Positions 59,681 to 64,000 of a stretch of DNA of 64,000 bases are shown one piece after another. Location: contig CAJRBF020000012.1 of assembly GCA_907165275.2 (NCBI GenBank), positions 186,001 through 250,000 of the forward strand. The letters are read 5' to 3'. Made by a program: the position numbers and the translations under genes. The notes under the pieces were generated by a model. The model was not told where the DNA came from and searched no databases. It worked only from the letters and a program-made list of their open reading frames with translations. Positions within the stretch are counted from its first letter, which is position 1. Each line of letters opens with the position of its first letter. This DNA is from Zygaena filipendulae. Taxonomy: Eukaryota; Arthropoda; Insecta; Lepidoptera; Zygaenidae.

Positions 59681-60616
59681 ATGACAAAACAGGAAGTAGT
59701 CAATGAAATCCACAAAGCCGCTCGAAAAAACTTTACAAGACGTCCTGTTTTTCTTAAGGGAATCGATGATTTGTGGCAAGCCGATTTGATAGATATGCAA
59801 TCTCTTCGAAAATATAACAACAACAATAAATATATCCTTATAGTAATAGATTGCTTTACAAAGTATGCCTGGGCTGAACCGTTGAAATCAAAGAAAAAAC
59901 TTGATGTAACTCAAGCTTTTAAACATATTTTAATCCGAAGCCAAAGAAGGCCGTACAATTTGCAAACCGATATGGGGAACGAGTTCTACAACGATTCGTT
60001 TCAAAAGCTTATGAAGACGAATAAAATTACCCATTATTCGACGTTTTCTATAAAAAAAGCTTCAATTGTTGAACGTCTTATCAAAACTATAAAGCAAAGA
60101 CTGTTCAAACACTTTAGTCTGATTGGGAGTTATAAATGGTCTGACAAAACTTTGAATAATATTATGCAGTCTTATAACACCACAAAACATCGCACCACTG
60201 GTTTTAAGCCTGCAGAAATTAATAAAACTATAGAACCAGACGTAAAAAGAAATATTAATAAATTACACTCTTTTCCATCTGTACCACAAAAATCTAAATT
60301 TAAGGCTGGGGATTGCGTTCGTATTAGTAAATACAAAAATTGTTTTGAAAAGGGATATACTCCTAATTGGTCTACAGAATTATTTACTGTAAAGAAAGTA
60401 AATAATACCATTCCACAAACGTACCACATTGAAGATCAACGTAAGCAGCCTATTTTAGGAAGTTTTTATGAACAAGAACTGCAGAAGACTAACTATCCTA
60501 ATGTGTATTTAATAGAAAAAGTGTTGAAAAAGAAAGGGAGTAAGATATTCGTTAAATGGTTAGGGTTACCTCCTGATGAAAACAGCTGGATTGATAAATC
60601 CACATTGTTAAGTTAA
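59681..60616 (+). CDS. Integrase with chromodomain, Maverick copy 2, 311 aa
   Basis: Same protein as at 30373-31308. The DDE residues and chromodomain are intact. The ATG lies 20 bases after the stop of the shortened fibre-like gene. Confidence 0.92.
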   Translation: MTKQEVVNEIHKAARKNFTRRPVFLKGIDDLWQADLIDMQSLRKYNNNNKYILIVIDCFTKYAWAEPLKSKKKLDVTQAFKHILIRSQRRPYNLQTDMGNEFYNDSFQKLMKTNKITHYSTFSIKKASIVERLIKTIKQRLFKHFSLIGSYKWSDKTLNNIMQSYNTTKHRTTGFKPAEINKTIEPDVKRNINKLHSFPSVPQKSKFKAGDCVRISKYKNCFEKGYTPNWSTELFTVKKVNNTIPQTYHIEDQRKQPILGSFYEQELQKTNYPNVYLIEKVLKKKGSKIFVKWLGLPPDENSWIDKSTLLS

Positions 60617-60669
60617 GAAGATATAAAACTATAAACAGTATCGTTACTTTAGTCATTTTAATACGAGTC

Positions 60670-61398
60670 ATGCATGGTGGTGGACTCGTTAACAATTTAA
60701 TAAATAACTTACCTTTTGAGATTCATATACCTGGGTATAATTACTGTGGACCAGGAACAAAACTTCAGAAACGTTTACAAAGAGGTGATCGCGGGGTTAA
60801 CAAGTTGGACGAAGCCTGCATGCACCACGATATCGCCTACGCCAATAACACAGATTTACCTAATCGTCACAAAGCGGATTTACAATTGTTAGACATGGCT
60901 AAAAAGAGGTTAGAAGCAAAGGATGCAGGGAAAGGTGAAAAATTGGTCTCATGGCTGGTTAGTAAAGCGATGAAAGCTAAAGTAAAATCGGGTTGGGGAG
61001 TTAAATCATTCAAACATTTTGTCACGAAAATTCGTTCACATGTTAAAAAGCTAAAACCAAAAAACCGTAAAACGCTGATAAACCTGTCTTATGCAGCTGC
61101 TAAAAGAATGATTCCGCTAGCTCGTCAAATCAAATTACCTCGAGTGATACCAATACCAAAAACCGGAGGAATATTACCACTTATCCCAATATTTGCGGGT
61201 TTATCAGCTCTAGGCGCTCTGGCGGGAGGAGCGTCTGGAATTGCAAAAACTGTGAATGATTATAAATCTGCTCAAAAGAATTTGCAGGAGACAGAGCGTC
61301 ATAATAAAACCATGGAGGCTATAGCACTGGGAAAAGGCTTATACATAAAGCCTTACAAAAGTGGGAAAGGTTTATACATAAAAGCTTCAAAAAACTAA
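60670..61398 (+). CDS. Phospholipase A2 virion protein, Maverick copy 2, 242 aa
   Basis: Identical in protein sequence to 31362-32090, including YCGPG and the His-Asp catalytic pair. Confidence 0.88.
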   Translation: MHGGGLVNNLINNLPFEIHIPGYNYCGPGTKLQKRLQRGDRGVNKLDEACMHHDIAYANNTDLPNRHKADLQLLDMAKKRLEAKDAGKGEKLVSWLVSKAMKAKVKSGWGVKSFKHFVTKIRSHVKKLKPKNRKTLINLSYAAAKRMIPLARQIKLPRVIPIPKTGGILPLIPIFAGLSALGALAGGASGIAKTVNDYKSAQKNLQETERHNKTMEAIALGKGLYIKPYKSGKGLYIKASKN

Positions 61399-61418
61399 CT
61401 ACGCTACCTAATCGTGCT

Positions 61419-61763
61419 TTGACAAATGTAGACATTTTGAAGTACGCTGCAAATATTCCGCATTTCCGAGGTGTTTACATGAAAGATGAATTACCCAGAA
61501 GTCCGAGGAAGATTGAATGTGGTATTGTTAACCTAGATGATTCGAAGAATGAGGGAACACATTGGGTAGCATATGCAAAACGAAATAATTATTGTGAATA
61601 CTTTGATAGTTATGGTGATTTGAAACCGCCATTTGAATTAGTGAAGTATTTAAAAAATATGAACATTTTTTATAATTATACAAGATACCAAAAATTTAAC
61701 ACTGTTAATTGTGGTCATTTATGTTTAAAATATTTATGGAAATTTTGGAATAAAAAAGTATAA
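61419..61763 (+). CDS. Adenain-like protease, Maverick copy 2
   Basis: Identical to 32111-32455, with the His-Asp-Cys triad. It again lacks an ATG at its conserved N-terminus (TTG at 61419), so the unusual start is shared by both elements. Confidence 0.88.
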   Translation: MTNVDILKYAANIPHFRGVYMKDELPRSPRKIECGIVNLDDSKNEGTHWVAYAKRNNYCEYFDSYGDLKPPFELVKYLKNMNIFYNYTRYQKFNTVNCGHLCLKYLWKFWNKKV

Positions 61764-61799
61764 AACATTAAATTTTGTTTTAGTCATGTCATTTGCAAA

Positions 61800-62486
61800 A
61801 TGTCTTTAACACTATCAATTACGGGAAACTCATCAATTTTAACTACTTATTACTCTCCCACCCTACAACTTAATGGGGAATATGAGTGTGCTCTGTTATA
61901 TTTATCTACATTTAATTCAATTCCAAATATTGACTATAGAAATAATAAATTTTACTATGGTACTAATGAAGTAATTACTCTACCGGAAGGAGCCTATGAA
62001 TTGCAAGATATCAGTGACTATATAAAATCAGAAATAAAAGACGCAACATTTCAACTTCACTGTAATAACAACACATTAAAAATATCCATACACTGCACTA
62101 AAGATATTGATTTTACCAAGACAGATTCTCTAGGAAATTTGCTGGGCTATGGAAATAAGTTTCTGAAAGCAAATAAATGGCATGTTTCACATCTGCCAGT
62201 GAACATTTTGCCTACGACCGTGGTGAGAGTCGAATGTGATATAGTGAGTGGATCATATATAAACGGTGAACCAAGCCATATTGTTTACGAATTTGCACCT
62301 AACGTGCCGCCTGGATATAGAATCATCGAAGCCCCTAAAAACGCGATATATTTCCGAATCAATCAAAGTAATATCAACTGCATCCATATTAGATTTTTGG
62401 ACATAAATAATAACTTAGTCAATTTACGTGGTGAAGAAGTGCAACTTTTTTTGCATTTGAGAAACATTAGTAAAAATAATGATTGA
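61800..62486 (+). CDS. Minor capsid protein, Maverick copy 2, 228 aa
   Basis: Same protein as at 32492-33178, with silent base changes only. The last eight bases overlap the next gene. Confidence 0.85.
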   Translation: MSLTLSITGNSSILTTYYSPTLQLNGEYECALLYLSTFNSIPNIDYRNNKFYYGTNEVITLPEGAYELQDISDYIKSEIKDATFQLHCNNNTLKISIHCTKDIDFTKTDSLGNLLGYGNKFLKANKWHVSHLPVNILPTTVVRVECDIVSGSYINGEPSHIVYEFAPNVPPGYRIIEAPKNAIYFRINQSNINCIHIRFLDINNNLVNLRGEEVQLFLHLRNISKNND

Positions 62487-62703
62487 TTACAATAAATACG
62501 TGCCTCGAAAATCAAAAACTATCAGTTCTGCGCGAGTAACCCTCAACAAAACATCTCCTTATAGGAAAAAAAATAAGTTAATTCGAAAATCAAAAATCGT
62601 CAGTTCTGCGCGAGTAACCCTCAACAAAACATCTTGTAGGAAAAAAAATAAGTTAAATAAAGATAATAAAGCATTCCTTAAATTAATCGGATTATTAAAA
62701 TGA
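62479..62703 (+). CDS. Short basic protein, Maverick copy 2, 74 aa
   Basis: As at 33171-33395, with the same internal duplication; Pro replaces Ser at residue 9. Confidence 0.68.
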   Translation: MIDYNKYVPRKSKTISSARVTLNKTSPYRKKNKLIRKSKIVSSARVTLNKTSCRKKNKLNKDNKAFLKLIGLLK

Positions 62704-63914
62704 ATATCTTAGACGTTTTATCTGTTCCATCTTACGACAATTCCGTTGAAGGGGTCGAATTCCATTCATATAAACCATATGTAACAAGTTTCAACAGGAA
62801 TGATGAAATACGCATTCCGATCAACCAACAAGATTTGTACATATTGCCATCAGCGAGCACTTTATACTTGGAAGGACAAGTTGATGTTAAAAAACGAGAT
62901 ACTAAAGAGCAAGTAAACACTGTAAATTTTACAAATAATTCTCTTCTTTACCTATTTCAAGATATTCGGTATGAGTTAAACGGAGTTGAAATAGATAAAA
63001 TAAAAAACGCAGGAATAAGTACTACAATGAAAGCGTTGGTTTCAATGAATGAGAGTGAATCTAAAATGTCAAGAGCCTGGGGCTGGGATATAGGCGGTAT
63101 TACAAATACTCACCGAGGCAGTTTCGCAGTTTCCATTCCCCTCAAAAATATACTTGGCTTCGCTGAAGATTATCAAAAAGTTGTGATCAATTGTCGGCAC
63201 GAATTGATATTGTTACGAAGCAACACAAATTTAAACGCTGTTAAACTTAACAACGATGAGGTTATTGAAGACGTAATTATAAATAAAATAATTTGGCGGG
63301 TACCACACGTACGAGTTTCAGATAGAGAAAAGATTAATCTTCTCAAGTATTTAGAAAAAGACCGACCACTCCAGATTGTATTTAGAAATTGGGATTTGTA
63401 TGAATATCCAGCTTTACCTAAAACCACTAAACATACGTGGTCAATAAAAACTGCATCTCAAATAGAAAAACCACGATATGTAATTATTGGATTGCAAACG
63501 AACCGAAAGAACAATGCAAGTTCTGATATGGCGCAGTTCGATCATTGTAACCTAAGTAACGTCAAGGTGTACCTTAACTCAACTTACTTTCCATATGAAA
63601 ATTTAAATATAAACTTTGCAAATGACAGATTTGCTTTAATATACGAGCAATACGCAAGATTTCAACAGTCGTATTATGGAAGGCGATCAGAAGCTTTGCT
63701 AAGCCCTAAGCAATTCAAAGATTTAACGCCATTGTTCGTTATCGATTGCTCCAGACAAATTGACAATTTGAAGTCAGGGCCTGTTGTCGACGTACGCGTT
63801 GAACTCGAAGCAGATTCTGAGATACCTGATCAAACTTCAGCCTACTGTCTTATACTCAACGATTGCATTATCGAGTATAAACCACTCAGCAGCACGGTGA
63901 AAAAACTATCATGA
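62700..63914 (+). CDS. Major capsid protein, Maverick copy 2, 404 aa
   Basis: As at 33392-34606, complete. Lys replaces Arg near residue 210. It overlaps its neighbours by ATGA on both sides. Confidence 0.9.
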   Translation: MNILDVLSVPSYDNSVEGVEFHSYKPYVTSFNRNDEIRIPINQQDLYILPSASTLYLEGQVDVKKRDTKEQVNTVNFTNNSLLYLFQDIRYELNGVEIDKIKNAGISTTMKALVSMNESESKMSRAWGWDIGGITNTHRGSFAVSIPLKNILGFAEDYQKVVINCRHELILLRSNTNLNAVKLNNDEVIEDVIINKIIWRVPHVRVSDREKINLLKYLEKDRPLQIVFRNWDLYEYPALPKTTKHTWSIKTASQIEKPRYVIIGLQTNRKNNASSDMAQFDHCNLSNVKVYLNSTYFPYENLNINFANDRFALIYEQYARFQQSYYGRRSEALLSPKQFKDLTPLFVIDCSRQIDNLKSGPVVDVRVELEADSEIPDQTSAYCLILNDCIIEYKPLSSTVKKLS

Positions 63915-64000
63915 ATCCTGACATTATTATAGCCGATCTTCAAGGTTTTAAAGATGCGAATAATAAATTCATTGTTAAAGAAGTGGCAATTGCAACAAAA
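63911..64000 (+). CDS. Conserved 166-aa protein, Maverick copy 2 (partial)
   Basis: The first 30 codons (IIIADLQGFKDANNKFIVKE) match 34603 onward; the rest lies beyond the window edge. Confidence 0.7.
   Translation, partial: MNPDIIIADLQGFKDANNKFIVKEVAIATK

Larger units (their letters stand above)
57000..64000 (+). mobile_element. Maverick/Polinton copy 2, left 7 kb (runs off right edge)
   Basis: Begins AGTAGGTATATATTG with the same terminal repeat and hairpin as copy 1. Gene order and spacing follow 27692-34693 of copy 1, with a uniform offset of 29308 and only scattered base changes, so the two are recent copies. The left half-set of genes is intact except for a premature stop in the fibre-like gene. 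PolB and the right end are outside the window. Confidence 0.95.

Noticed and set aside
1..64000. tRNA, rRNA or CRISPR features
   Set aside because: I saw no cloverleaf, rRNA or repeat-spacer pattern; the tRNA-like matches are only primer-binding sites of the LTR elements.

Overview
This window looks like a heterochromatin-like, transposon-packed stretch of an insect genome, most probably a lepidopteran. The main hints are a mag-like Ty3/gypsy element with 79-bp LTRs (mag was described in Bombyx), two CR1/Jockey-type LINEs, and Maverick/Polinton elements of the adintovirus type. No ordinary single-copy host gene could be supported. Almost every base with a visible origin belongs to a mobile element, and many of these are inserted into one another.

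Left part. 1-6635 is the 5' half of a long-LTR Ty3/gypsy element on the minus strand (element A: 2385-bp LTR, gag, a slippery heptamer, then pol running off the left edge). 6636-6904 and 11750-11904 are units of a ~160-bp repeat that was split by LINE1 (6905-11749, minus) with a 6-bp target duplication, AATGTC. 11905-12887 is a decayed RT/RNase H piece of a second gypsy lineage (element D). It is interrupted by the mag-like element C (12888-13750 and 50941-53839, minus, target duplication CCGAT). Element C is in turn interrupted by element B (13751-50936, plus, target duplication CCGG), a young relative of A. B's 5' LTR then received LINE2 (22085-27656) and a complete Maverick (27692-44414, target duplication GACAAA). 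The uninterrupted target site is preserved in B's 3' LTR.

Rearrangement. 9987-14487 and 15918-20418 form an indel-free 4.5-kb inverted repeat. Beyond its right arm sits an inverted 1.67-kb piece of the Maverick left end (20419-22084). The joins look like serial template switching, although an assembly artefact must be excluded.

Maverick copy 1 (16.7 kb) has 138-bp terminal inverted repeats that can themselves fold into a ~100-nt hairpin. Rightward genes encode a packaging ATPase, a conserved protein of unknown role, a fibre-like protein with two repeats, a chromodomain integrase, a parvovirus-type phospholipase A2 protein, an adenain-like protease, a minor capsid (penton-like) protein, a short basic protein, the major capsid protein and a 166-aa protein. 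Leftward genes encode a 148-aa protein of unknown role, protein-primed DNA polymerase B and a probable spliced gene. A rightward IAP (one BIR plus a RING) lies near the right end. Together these make a complete virus-like set: replication (PolB), integration, packaging, virion structure and maturation, membrane breach (PLA2) and apoptosis control (IAP).

Right part. After B come the rest of C (50941-53839), the 3' part of D with its LTR (53845-55159), a diverged relic of the A/B-type LTR (55160-56812), an unexplained 187 bp, and Maverick copy 2 (57000 to beyond 64000). Copy 2 is almost identical to copy 1 and is cut by the window edge after the major capsid gene.
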